Positions 29,544-37,846 are shown, counted from the first letter of the stretch. The stretch: DNA of 64,000 nucleotides from Acidiphilium sp. (GCA_028688905.1 JAQTXH010000001.1:668156-732155); one strand, 5' to 3'. Made by a program: numbers and translations. The notes: generated by a model from the sequence alone, not told the origin.

Positions 29544-30002
29544 ATGCAAGACCCGCTTCAAATCGCCGCCGTCCAGCTGGTGGAGCCGTTCGAGGGATTC
29601 AGGGCCGATCCCTACCGTGATCCTGGTGGAGTGTGGTCGATTGGCTATGGGTCCACCACCGATGCCTGGGGTGATCCGGTCAGCGCCGACACCCTGGCGA
29701 TCACCCAGGATCAGGCGCTTTCGCTGGTGGAGCGAGATCTTGCATCGGCATTGGGCCAGGTGACCGCAGCGGTTGTCGTACCGTTGGGCGTCAACCAGCA
29801 GGCAGCATTGATCGATTTTGTCTATAATGTCGGGATCGGCAATTTCAGGGACTCGACGTTGCTGCGCCTGTTGAACGCCGGCGACTACACCGGTGCCGCC
29901 GCCCAATTCATGCGTTGGGATTATGCGGCGGGCATGGTGTTGCCCGGCCTGTTGCGCCGCCGTGAGGCGGAGGCGGCCATGTTTACCGGTTCATCCGAAT
30001 GA
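29544..30002 (+). CDS. phage-type lysozyme (GH24)
   Basis: A 152-residue muramidase cutting peptidoglycan. The GH24 catalytic region is PFEGFRADPYRDPGGVWSIGYGSTTD (catalytic Glu in EGF, then GxxTIGYG-like SIGYG), followed by LVERDLASAL and LIDFVYNVGIGNFRDSTLLRLLNAGDYTGAAAQFMRW, all as in endolysins. No clear signal peptide. AAGGAGA (29527-29533) lies about 10 bases before the ATG; an in-frame ATG at 29505 is the other choice. No holin or other phage genes are nearby, so it is a lone phage-derived or domesticated enzyme. Confidence 0.9.
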   Translation: MQDPLQIAAVQLVEPFEGFRADPYRDPGGVWSIGYGSTTDAWGDPVSADTLAITQDQALSLVERDLASALGQVTAAVVVPLGVNQQAALIDFVYNVGIGNFRDSTLLRLLNAGDYTGAAAQFMRWDYAAGMVLPGLLRRREAEAAMFTGSSE

Positions 30003-30044
30003 TCGGACGAATGATCGGGCCAAAATTCATTGGCTGAGGATTTT

Positions 30045-30386
30045 TCAAACCTTTTTCAGGAAACAAGCCTTCAGCATGAAGCTGCCCGCGTCCATCTTGC
30101 AATCTACCTCATGGTCGCCGCCGACCAGACGGATGCTTTTGACCTTGGTACCCACTTTCAGCGTCATGGATGTACCTTTTACCTTGAGGTCCTTGATCAG
30201 GACGACGGAGTCGCCATCGGTCAGCACATTGCCGTTGGCATCTTTGACGACGGCCGTCGCATCCTCATCCGGTTTGACGACCTCTTTCATCGGCCATTCG
30301 TAGCCACAGTCGGCACAGACGAAATTTTCGCCGTCCGGGTAAATGTTTTTCAGGGCGCATTGCGGGCAGGCGGACGTTTCTGACAT
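30045..30386 (-). CDS. yjdM: PhnA/YjdM zinc-ribbon protein
   Basis: A 113-residue protein with an N-terminal zinc ribbon (CPQCALKNIYPDGENFVCADCGYEW: two Cys pairs) and a C-terminal SH3-like barrel (DGDSVVLIKDLKVKGTS..., KVKSIRLVGGDHEVDCK). It is named after an old link to alkylphosphonate use, but the function is not established and the protein is not phosphonoacetate hydrolase. The upstream side holds a perfect 16-base hairpin at 30414. It is the last recognisable host gene before the mobile element. Confidence 0.92.
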   Translation of the reverse strand: MSETSACPQCALKNIYPDGENFVCADCGYEWPMKEVVKPDEDATAVVKDANGNVLTDGDSVVLIKDLKVKGTSMTLKVGTKVKSIRLVGGDHEVDCKMDAGSFMLKACFLKKV

Positions 30387-30413
30387 GATGACCTATGGGT
30401 TGTGAAAGACTTT

Positions 30414-30429
30414 GGCATCGAACGATGCC
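30414..30429. repeat. perfect hairpin upstream of yjdM
   Basis: GGCATCG, AA, CGATGCC: 7-bp perfect arms around two bases, 28 bases before the yjdM ATG on the minus strand. It could be an operator for that gene or part of the element's left flank. No T-run typical of a terminator follows in the yjdM direction. Confidence 0.5.
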
Positions 30430-30476
30430 TTAATTTGGATGACGCCGTTCCCGGAGGCGTTGTTAGTGCCGGACAC

Positions 30477-30496
30477 CTCATCGCGGATACGATGAG
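30477..30496. repeat. hairpin at the left flank of the element
   Basis: CTCATCG (30477-30483) and CGATGAG (30490-30496) form a perfect 7-bp stem with a six-base loop. A weaker five-base stem, ACGCC/GGCGT (about 30441-30460), lies just before. With the hairpin at 30414 this makes three stem-loops in under 90 bases next to the direct repeat at 30533. Confidence 0.45.
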
Positions 30497-30532
30497 CGTG
30501 GCGGGCCGCGCCCGATAGCGATGATCACTACA

Positions 30533-30549
30533 TCTACGCCATAGCCCTA
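30533..30549 (+). repeat. direct repeat copy 1 (R-M module left side)
   Basis: TCTACGCCATAGCCCTA, 16 of 17 identical to the copy at 35634-35650. The pair brackets the unknown gene plus hsdM-hsdS cargo. Related shorter forms sit at 35614, 38719 and (opposite strand) 40600. Confidence 0.6.
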
Positions 30550-30658
30550 TGATGGCAAGCGCACGGCGACTGGCGGAAGGGAGTGCATTGCGGCTCTCGC
30601 CCACGTGAAATAACCGGCAATAGACTGAGCGCCGTCCAACCGAACGAATGCCTTGCCA

Positions 30659-31396
30659 ATGTCCGACCAGTTTCCTCTTCCCCTACTTCAAGCAATCAGT
30701 GATTGGCAGCGCGGCGGCGACGCCAAGCAAAACAAGGCCAGAGGGAAGAAACTCAAAGAGGCCTGTGCATCTCTCCCGGATAAGTATCGCGCCTGCTCAC
30801 TGTGCTGCTTTCGGCAGATTGCTTTGCCCAAGGGCGGCGTATGGGACCTCATCGGGGAGGATCGACTACCCGAGAAAATCTCATCGTGGACCCTCGATAT
30901 CGAAGTCGCCAAGAGCTTTAAGGGCGGCGTTCCGCCCGAGGGGCAAGGGTATCAGGGCGTCATCCTCTGCCTGCGCCCTCCGCCCACCAGCGTAATCATC
31001 AATCTGAGTGGATTATACCGGGACCCCGCGTTTATGGCGGCCTTGGAGGGCACCAAATCCGCCATCACCGGCTATCCGGATGGGGCGGGGCGGTATGGCA
31101 ATGGCCAGAGTGAAGTGGTTCTTGAGATCCCAACCGTCACGCAGCAGGACATATACTCGATAGGCGGGCACTCAAGCCCGTTCGAGCTCCTTGTGGATGA
31201 GGCTGCGAAACTAGCCTATGGCCCGTCAGCGACGCAGGAGCAGCGAGAGGCATTGTTGCTCAGTGCGGAGCATGTCCGGTCCGAAGCAGGCCCGAAGTGG
31301 TTAAGCTCAGAGGCAACACAGCGCGTGGTTGAGAAGATGAAACCGCATGCCCAGCGGCTCGGGGAGATTAAGCGGGAGCAGGAACGGCATAAGTAA
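30659..31396 (+). CDS. protein of unknown function next to R-M genes
   Basis: A 245-residue soluble protein I do not recognise. It begins with an Arg/Lys-rich helix region (residues 17-32), then CASLPDKYRACSLCCFRQIALPKGGVW with four Cys (a possible metal or redox site), a mixed alpha/beta middle (VILCLRPPPTSVIINLSGLYRDPAFM) and a charged helical end. Start chosen at ATG 30659 (a TTG two codons earlier is possible); no clear ribosome-binding site. It is 172 bases upstream of hsdM on the same strand, inside the repeat-bracketed cargo, so a link to defence is plausible but not shown. Confidence 0.6.
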   Translation: MSDQFPLPLLQAISDWQRGGDAKQNKARGKKLKEACASLPDKYRACSLCCFRQIALPKGGVWDLIGEDRLPEKISSWTLDIEVAKSFKGGVPPEGQGYQGVILCLRPPPTSVIINLSGLYRDPAFMAALEGTKSAITGYPDGAGRYGNGQSEVVLEIPTVTQQDIYSIGGHSSPFELLVDEAAKLAYGPSATQEQREALLLSAEHVRSEAGPKWLSSEATQRVVEKMKPHAQRLGEIKREQERHK

Positions 31397-31568
31397 CCTT
31401 TCCTGAGGTGCCCGTGAGGACAGGATGCCTCATCACCCATTGGCGCATTACAGCCGTCCCCACAGGCCGAGCCCCCCTGGCAGGACCACCGGTCTCGCGT
31501 CGTGGTAGCCAACGCGGCGCCGGTCCAGTACCGTCGTGCTATGCGCCCCGTGGAGCCGAGGAAGAAGT

Positions 31569-34055
31569 ATGCCGACGGCATTGATTCGTAAGCCTAAAAC
31601 CAAGCCGTCAACACCTTTCCCGACAGCCGCCGAATCGCTTCACCGCGAAGGCAACTGGCTCTGGATTCCCTTGCGTGGAGAGTGGCGGGACGTGGCCGCA
31701 AAGCCGGAGGAGATCGTCCGGCAGACCTTCATCCGGCATCTGATCGACCACTACGGCTATTCGCTGGCGCAGATGGACCAAGAGCGGCGGACGCAGCACG
31801 GCCACAAAAGCCCTCGCGCCGATATCGTCATTTGGGAGACGCCCGAGAAGAAGGCGAACAACAACACCCCGGTCCTCGTCGTGGAGTGCAAGTCCGAGGG
31901 CGTGGATATCAACGTCAAGGACTACTATCAGGGCGAGAGCTACACGCGCGCGGTCGGGTGCGAATTCTTCATCGCGCACAACACCCGCTTCACCGCCGTG
32001 TTCAAGCTGGTGCCAGGGTTGCCGGGCGATTTCGTCCAGATCAACGAGATCGCCAGAGCGTCGGACTGGGGAGACGCCAAGCGCATTGAGGAAATCAAGA
32101 ACAAGCTCCGGGCGTTCAACCGCAAGGAATTCCAGGACCTACTGTTCAAGTGCCACTCGATCCTGCGCGACGTTCACAAGATGGAGCCGGGGCGCGCGTT
32201 CGACACCATCTCGAAAATCCTGTTCGTCAAAATGTACGTCGAGCGGTCGGGGCTGCACGGCACTTTCACCGTGGATTTTCTCGACCGGCGCGCCTCCACC
32301 CGCATGCCCACCGATCCGCTGGTGCATGACGGGCTCTTTGAGCAAACGAAAAACTACTACAAGGCCGACGACCTTTTCACCGCCAACGACCGGCTCGAAA
32401 TCTCGGAGGAGACGTTCCGACGCCTCGTGAAGGAATTGGAACGGTTCGACCTCTCGAAGACCGGCGACGACATCAAGGGCCTCGCCTTCGAGCGGTTCCT
32501 CGGCAACACCTTCCGCGGCGAACTCGGCCAGTTCTTCACCCCCCGGCCCGTCGTGGACTTCATGGTCAGCCTGCTCGACCCGAAAGAGGGAGAGCTGATT
32601 TGCGATCCGGCCGCCGGCTCGGGGGGGTTCCTGATCCGTGCCTTCGAGCATGTCCGCGCCCAGATCGGGGCCGAAATCCAGGCCGACAAGGACAACGCCC
32701 GCGCGACGATCGAGGCGGAGGGGCTCGACCCCGATGTGGAGGAGGCGCGGATCGACGCCGCCTTTGCCACGCTGAACAAGGAGCTTCTGCCGTCCGACGA
32801 CGAGAACCGGCCGGTCGATACCCGCGTCGGCCGCCTCGCGTGGAATTGCATCTTCGGCTGTGACGCCGAGCCTCGCGCTGCCCGCACCGCCAAGATGAAC
32901 ATGATCATGCACGGCGATGGCCACGGCGGCATCCATTACCACGACGGGCTTGTCGATATTAATGGCATCTTCCCCGGTCGGTTCGATATCGTCATCACCA
33001 ACCCGCCCTTCGGCTCCAATGTCGGCAGCGACCAGAAGGTTGGCGGCAGCGACGAGACGCGCGTCTTGAATGACGCCGCCTATCGCGCCCGCTGCGTGAG
33101 CCGCTACGGCGCGGCGTGGGAGGAAAGCCACGACCGCATGCTCGCCGCCGCCACGGCGAAGACGAACATTCTCGACCTGTTCGAGATCGGGAAGGGCAAG
33201 GCGAACCGCGCCACCGAGATCGTTTTCGTTGAGCGATGCCTCGAACTGCTGAAGCCGGGCGGGCGGATCGGGATCGTTCTGCCGGATGGCAATCTGAACA
33301 ACCCGTCGCTGACTTGGCTGCGCCGCTGGTGCGAGGGCAAGGCCAAGATTCTCGCCGTTGTCGGCTTGCCGGAAGAGACGTTCCGATCCGCCGACGCCAC
33401 AGTGAAGGCGTCGCTCGTGTTCCTGAAGCGCTTCACCAAGAAGGATCAAAAGGCGTGGGATGCGGCATGGACAGCCGCCCACGCCGCGCATGACGCCACG
33501 TTTAACGCCGAACGCGACGCGCTTTGCGCGACCTATGGTCCCAGGATCGTCTCCGGCGACGACAAGAAAGCCGCGGACATTCTGACCAAGCTGGCCGCCC
33601 TTGGCGTCAAGCGCATACCGCCGTCGTGGTTCTCCGCTGACCCGCCGCCGTATCCCAAGAGCATCGGTGCTACGAAGTTGCGGCGCGTGGCGTGGCACGA
33701 CGACGCCAAGGACCGCACGAAGGCGGCGGCCCTCAAGAAGGCCTACACGGCAGCGTTTACGACCGCTGTCGCCACCGCCGCCGATGCGCTGACCCGCGAA
33801 CTGGCGGCGGCGCTACGGGCGCTAGACGAACGCCATGACGCGGCCCTTTGGTCGCATGTACGCGAGGCCTTCGATTATCCGGTGTTCGTTGCAGCACCCA
33901 AGTCGGTTGGCATCACCTCGACCGGCGAGACCGGCGAGAACGTGCCGAACGACCTGCCCGACGTGCTCGACGCATTCAAGCGGTTCCAGTCCTGGGCGGC
34001 GGCCGGGGCCAAGCCCAAGGACATACCGGATTTTCGCCTGCCCTCCGCTGCCTGA
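31569..34055 (+). CDS. fused restriction nuclease/N6-adenine methyltransferase
   Basis: An 828-residue polypeptide joining an HsdR-type N-terminal nuclease to an HsdM-type methylase. The nuclease (about 45-150) has D85 in RADIVIW, E106 and K108 in VVECKSE, and Q121/Y125 in QGESY, which fits the PD-(D/E)XK plus QxxxY pattern of type I restriction subunits. The methylase core has GQFFTPRPVV near 320, the SAM-binding DPAAGSGGF near 346 and the catalytic NPPF near 478. GAGGAAGAA lies before the ATG. The next gene is a specificity subunit, and no helicase HsdR is nearby, which recalls BcgI-like type IIB enzymes. Cutting would need an assembled R-M/S complex. Confidence 0.85.
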   Translation: MPTALIRKPKTKPSTPFPTAAESLHREGNWLWIPLRGEWRDVAAKPEEIVRQTFIRHLIDHYGYSLAQMDQERRTQHGHKSPRADIVIWETPEKKANNNTPVLVVECKSEGVDINVKDYYQGESYTRAVGCEFFIAHNTRFTAVFKLVPGLPGDFVQINEIARASDWGDAKRIEEIKNKLRAFNRKEFQDLLFKCHSILRDVHKMEPGRAFDTISKILFVKMYVERSGLHGTFTVDFLDRRASTRMPTDPLVHDGLFEQTKNYYKADDLFTANDRLEISEETFRRLVKELERFDLSKTGDDIKGLAFERFLGNTFRGELGQFFTPRPVVDFMVSLLDPKEGELICDPAAGSGGFLIRAFEHVRAQIGAEIQADKDNARATIEAEGLDPDVEEARIDAAFATLNKELLPSDDENRPVDTRVGRLAWNCIFGCDAEPRAARTAKMNMIMHGDGHGGIHYHDGLVDINGIFPGRFDIVITNPPFGSNVGSDQKVGGSDETRVLNDAAYRARCVSRYGAAWEESHDRMLAAATAKTNILDLFEIGKGKANRATEIVFVERCLELLKPGGRIGIVLPDGNLNNPSLTWLRRWCEGKAKILAVVGLPEETFRSADATVKASLVFLKRFTKKDQKAWDAAWTAAHAAHDATFNAERDALCATYGPRIVSGDDKKAADILTKLAALGVKRIPPSWFSADPPPYPKSIGATKLRRVAWHDDAKDRTKAAALKKAYTAAFTTAVATAADALTRELAAALRALDERHDAALWSHVREAFDYPVFVAAPKSVGITSTGETGENVPNDLPDVLDAFKRFQSWAAAGAKPKDIPDFRLPSAA

Positions 34056-35437
34056 TCCGTCAGTGGAGGGCTCTTGAGCCCTGGATCGCGACAGAGAACG
34101 CCGAGCATTGGCACTCGCACCACACATTGACCGCGTTGCGCGACCTGGTTGTGCCGCGCCGTGAGAGCGTGTCGGTGAACGGCTCGTTTGGCGATTGGTC
34201 GCCGATCACCGTGCATCTGGACGGCGAAATATCCGTCCGCGACCGCTCGGTTCCGTACAAGGGCGCGATGTTCGCGGTGTATCCTGGCGATATCGTTTTT
34301 TCCAAGATCGACGCGCGCAGTGGCGCAATCGGGATGCTGCCGACGAGCATTCCTAAGGCCGTCGTCACGCCGGAATTTCCCGTTTTTGTCGCCGATCCTG
34401 GCAAGCTGGACAGCGGCTTCGTGCAGCGCGTTCTTCGAACCGGCGGCTTCCTGAAAGACCTTCGGTCAAAAGCTACGGGTACAAGCGGACGCAAACGCAT
34501 TTCGCCCGAAGCGTTCCTTGATCTGCGGGTCCCGCTACCTGACCTTGCCGAGCAGCAAGCCATCGTAGCTGCCTACGATGCCGCCTTGGTCGAGGCCGCC
34601 GGGAAGGAGAAGGCGGCGGCGGCGGCGGAGGCAAAGGCGATGGCCGACTTCGGGGCCGCGCTTGGTTTTGCGCCGCCAGTGTCGTTGCCTGACCGCCCGG
34701 TCTTCGTCGCGTCGTTCAAGGATCTCGACCGCTGGAGCCATGACGGTGTGTTGCGCGCTGTTTTGAAACTGGCCGACCCCGTCCCGACGTTTCCGGTGTC
34801 GCCACTCGGCAGCGTGGGCAAGGTCAGCTATGGGCTCCAAAAATATCCGGGCAATCGGCCGAGCCTCCACGCACGCCCCTATCTGCGGGTCGCCAACGTG
34901 CAGCGAAATCGTCTCGACCTGACCGTCATCAAGACCATCAACGTGCCGGACGAGGAGATGCACCGATACCGTCTGGAAGATGGAGACGTCCTGTTGTGCG
35001 AGGGAAACAGCGCCGAGTTGGTGGGCCGCGGTGCAATTTGGCGGAGCGAAATAGCCGATTGTATTCACCAGAATCACGTACTCCGCGTCCGCTTGGATCA
35101 AACCAAAGTAAACCCTGAGTTCGTGCTGTCGGTGATCAATTCGAGCTATGGGCAGACCTATTTTCGAGCAAAGGCAAAGCAGACGACGAACCTCGCTTCA
35201 ATCAATAGCAAGGAGGTCGCCGCTTTCCCGTTGCCGCTGCCGCCGTTGAACGACCAACAGAGCATGATCAAAGCCCTCGACAGCGGACGCGCGGAATCAA
35301 CCACTTTGAGGGCCGAAGCCGCCGCCACCAGGGCAAAGGCGTGGGCTGAATTCGAGGCCTCGGTTTATGCCGCAGACGATCCGATTGAAACGACCGATGT
35401 TGCCGATACTGAGGCTGAATTGGTGAGGGCAAGATAA
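34052..35437 (+). CDS. hsdS: type I-like DNA specificity subunit
   Basis: About 460 residues with two target-recognition domains, each ending in the conserved helix: RKRISPEAFLDLRVPLPDLAEQQAI and INSKEVAAFPLPLPPLNDQQSM, followed by coiled-coil spacers (KEKAAAAAEAKAM; RAEAAATRAKAWAEF). It reads the DNA target for the preceding fused R-M enzyme. The start is uncertain: the conserved part begins near 34073, no in-frame ATG, GTG or TTG lies close by, and the CTG at 34052 overlaps the hsdM TGA, giving possible coupled initiation. A TTG at 33848 would extend it into hsdM. A frameshift at the junction is not excluded. Confidence 0.85.
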   Translation: MIRQWRALEPWIATENAEHWHSHHTLTALRDLVVPRRESVSVNGSFGDWSPITVHLDGEISVRDRSVPYKGAMFAVYPGDIVFSKIDARSGAIGMLPTSIPKAVVTPEFPVFVADPGKLDSGFVQRVLRTGGFLKDLRSKATGTSGRKRISPEAFLDLRVPLPDLAEQQAIVAAYDAALVEAAGKEKAAAAAEAKAMADFGAALGFAPPVSLPDRPVFVASFKDLDRWSHDGVLRAVLKLADPVPTFPVSPLGSVGKVSYGLQKYPGNRPSLHARPYLRVANVQRNRLDLTVIKTINVPDEEMHRYRLEDGDVLLCEGNSAELVGRGAIWRSEIADCIHQNHVLRVRLDQTKVNPEFVLSVINSSYGQTYFRAKAKQTTNLASINSKEVAAFPLPLPPLNDQQSMIKALDSGRAESTTLRAEAAATRAKAWAEFEASVYAADDPIETTDVADTEAELVRAR

Positions 35438-35510
35438 AGCGAGTTTCCTCGCTGCCGGAACTTCGTTCCTAAGTGTTTGTCTGCACATTGTATTTTGGCG
35501 GCTCTCCGCC
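35438..35510. other. tandem hairpins, candidate oriT/mobilisation region
   Basis: Three small perfect stems in a row: AGCGAG/CTCGCT (35438-35453), GGAAC/GTTCC (35457-35469) and GGCGG/CCGCC (35497-35510). They begin at the hsdS stop and lie in the 265-base gap upstream of the relaxase gene. Mobilisation elements commonly place oriT beside the relaxase gene, with inverted repeats near the nick site. No nick motif is recognised, so this is inference. The gap also holds TCTACGCYA repeats at 35614 and 35634. Confidence 0.4.
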
Positions 35511-35613
35511 GAGGGCGCGAGGTGCGCCGGTGCCGGAGAAGTCGATTTCTATAATGTTTTCAATGGTATTTTGGGTGGCGCCCGCAATGTGCGGCGCGCG
35601 CGGTTCCGCCACT

Positions 35614-35650
35614 TCTACGCTATGGCAAGTATTTCTACGCCACAGCCCTA
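35614..35650 (+). repeat. TCTACGCYA repeats; direct repeat copy 2
   Basis: TCTACGCTA at 35614-35622 is followed by TCTACGCCACAGCCCTA at 35634-35650, the near-identical partner of the repeat at 30533. They lie 50-90 bases before the relaxase start, in the region expected for its promoter, oriT or a site-specific recombination point. Confidence 0.55.
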
Positions 35651-35702
35651 CGCCGTCATTTTCGACCTTGTGTCGGCGGTTTGATCTTCCAATCGTCGCA
35701 TC

Positions 35703-37814
35703 ATGGCGAACGATGAAGAGCATTTCCGCATCCGTCCCGGCCGGGTCCGCGACCGTGCTGGCGGGCGCACCACGCGCGCCGTCCGGCCGCGCCCGAAGAC
35801 GTTCCTTGCCGAGGTGCATCAGGCTATCCGCCGCGCCGGCGGCGACCCCAATCGGCTGGGCTCGGCCGGGAAGGGAAGCGGCCGGTTCAACGCGCGAGGC
35901 CGGGGCGCTACGGCCGCCGCCGGGCTGAAGGGGCGGAGCGCCTGGAGCCGGGACGCCAGCGGCGTGCGAACGCGCGCCCGGCGCGTGACCGTGAAGGCGC
36001 GGATCGTGAAGCTCAACCCGCAGCGCGGCGCGGCGCGCGGACGGTCGTTTGTCAGCGCGAAGGCCGTGGACGCCCACCTGCGCTATTTGGAGCGCGATGG
36101 CGTCAACCGCGACGGCGAGAAGGGACAGGTCTATTCCGCCGAGCATGACGCCGAGGACGGCCGCGCCTTCCTCGACCGGGGCCGAGACGACCGCCACCAG
36201 TTTCGCTTCATCGTCTCCGCCGAGGAAGGCGTAGAGCTGGCCGACTTGCGGGAGACCACCCGAGACCTGATGAAGACGATGGAGGCCGATCTCGGAACCA
36301 GGCTCGACTGGATCGCGGTCGATCACCACAACACCGGCCACCCGCACACCCACATCCTGCTGCGCGGTGTCACCGACGACGGGAAGATACTCAACATTGC
36401 CGGCGACTACATCGCCCACGGCATCCGCGAACGGGCCAGCGAGATCGTCACGCTGGAGCTGGGCCGGCAGACCGAGCAGGAGGTCAGCCGCCAGCTTGAG
36501 CGCGAGGTGGACGCCGAGCGCTTCACCCGCCTGGACCGTATGCTGCTCGCCGAACAGGAGGCGAGCCAGGCATTCGCCGATCTACGCCCCGACCAGGACA
36601 TGCTGGAGACGGCGCGACGGAATCGGGCGCTGCTCATCGCCCGCGCCCGCAGGCTGGAGAGCATGGGGCTGGCGACCGAGGTGGAGGTTGGCCGCTGGTC
36701 CATCTCCGCACAGGCCGAGGCGACGTTGCGGGAACTGGGCGAGCGCGGCGACATCATCAAGACCATGCACCGAGCATTGGCCGACTACGGCCTCGCCGAC
36801 GAACGCGCCCCTGCGCAATATGTGGCGCACGGCAAGCAGATCACCGAACCGATCGTGGGCCGCGTGCTCGCCAAGGGCTTGGCCGGCGACGAGATGGGCG
36901 ACCGGCTACACCTCGTCATCGATGGTGTGGACGGGCGCACCCACTACGTGGAGGTGGCGGACGCCACCCGCCTGGACGAGATCAGGCGCGGCCACATCGT
37001 CGCGCTCGACCCCGTGGCGACCAAGGCCGAGCCCCGGCCGGCGGATGTCAACATCCAGATCATGGCGGAGGCCAATGGCGGCATCTACCAGCCAAGCCTG
37101 CATCTGGAAGCGACGCGGGATATCATCGAGCAGCGCCACGGCGACCCGGACGCCTTCATTCGCTCCCATGTGCGCCGGCTGGAAGCCTTGCGCCGCGCCG
37201 GGCATGTCCAGCGTATCGACGCCGACCATTGGAAAATTCCCGGCGACTTCGCCGAGCGGGGCATGACCTATGACGCCCCCGGCCGGCCCAAGGATTTCGG
37301 CATCCGCACGCTGTCCACGCTCGACCTCGACCGGCAGGTGGGCAGCGACGGCGCGACCTGGCTCGACAGGGAGTTGGTTGCGAAAGACCATCTGCCCCTT
37401 GCCGGAACCGGCTTCGGCAAGGAGGTGAACGCCGCGCTCGACCGGCGCGCCGCGCGTATCGTCGAAATGGGCCATGCCAGCGTGAAGGACGGGTTCATTT
37501 CCATCCCCCGGCGCACGGTCGCCGCGCTGGAGCGCCAGGAGATCGATCGAGTCGGCAAAGAGATGGCCGCCGAGCGGGGACTGACCTACAGCCCGTCTGG
37601 GCCCGGCGAATATGTCTCTGGCCGGCTGGCGGGCGTCGCCAATCTAGCCAGCGGGCGCTTCGCCATGATTGAGGACGGACTGGGCTTCCAGCTCGTGCCC
37701 TGGCAGCCCGTTCTGGAAAAGCGTCTCGACCAACATATCAGCGGCGTCCGCCGTGATGACGGCGGCATAGAGTGGAGCTTCAGCCGCAAGCGGCAGATCG
37801 GACTCGGGCTGTGA
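35703..37814 (+). CDS. relaxase/mobilisation nuclease, DUF3363 (RlxS/TraI-like)
   Basis: A 703-residue protein predicted to nick the element at oriT and lead the strand into a recipient. The basic N-terminus (R/G-rich, residues 8-100) is followed by a VirD2/MobA-like domain with HQFRFIVSAEEG and the HUH-type metal motif VDHHNTGHPHTHILLRG (about 215-231). The C-terminal half is the DUF3363 region. A nucleophile Tyr is likely the Y in VDAHLRYLERDGV (about 122). It has ATG at 35703. It is followed by a TacAT pair and has no coupling protein in view. Family known from alphaproteobacterial mobile elements; function here inferred from motifs. Confidence 0.85.
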   Translation: MANDEEHFRIRPGRVRDRAGGRTTRAVRPRPKTFLAEVHQAIRRAGGDPNRLGSAGKGSGRFNARGRGATAAAGLKGRSAWSRDASGVRTRARRVTVKARIVKLNPQRGAARGRSFVSAKAVDAHLRYLERDGVNRDGEKGQVYSAEHDAEDGRAFLDRGRDDRHQFRFIVSAEEGVELADLRETTRDLMKTMEADLGTRLDWIAVDHHNTGHPHTHILLRGVTDDGKILNIAGDYIAHGIRERASEIVTLELGRQTEQEVSRQLEREVDAERFTRLDRMLLAEQEASQAFADLRPDQDMLETARRNRALLIARARRLESMGLATEVEVGRWSISAQAEATLRELGERGDIIKTMHRALADYGLADERAPAQYVAHGKQITEPIVGRVLAKGLAGDEMGDRLHLVIDGVDGRTHYVEVADATRLDEIRRGHIVALDPVATKAEPRPADVNIQIMAEANGGIYQPSLHLEATRDIIEQRHGDPDAFIRSHVRRLEALRRAGHVQRIDADHWKIPGDFAERGMTYDAPGRPKDFGIRTLSTLDLDRQVGSDGATWLDRELVAKDHLPLAGTGFGKEVNAALDRRAARIVEMGHASVKDGFISIPRRTVAALERQEIDRVGKEMAAERGLTYSPSGPGEYVSGRLAGVANLASGRFAMIEDGLGFQLVPWQPVLEKRLDQHISGVRRDDGGIEWSFSRKRQIGLGL

Positions 37815-37827
37815 AGCGCCTTGATCA

Positions 37828-37846
37828 ATACGGCATTATGCCGTAT
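37828..37846. promoter_or_regulatory. perfect 19-bp palindrome upstream of TacA
   Basis: ATACGGCATTATGCCGTAT: nine-base perfect arms around one base, 24 bases before the antitoxin ATG and 13 bases after the relaxase stop. TacA-type antitoxins bind palindromic operators to autoregulate their own pair, so this is the obvious operator candidate. Binding itself is inferred. Confidence 0.75.

Noticed and set aside
29544-30002. Reading the GH24 lysozyme as part of a prophage
   Set aside because: No holin, capsid or tail genes lie nearby; it appears as a single gene.
30387-30660. Search for a long copy of the tRNA-Ser 3' end as attL
   Set aside because: No match of useful length was found; a serine recombinase may leave only a two- or few-base core, so the left end stays undetermined.
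32139-33698. Open frame of 519 residues antisense to the R-M gene
   Set aside because: No domain motifs, and it overlaps fully a strongly supported gene.
35473-35928. Frame of 151 residues beginning in the oriT candidate region
   Set aside because: Most of it overlaps the relaxase in another frame; the upstream part is the hairpin and repeat region.
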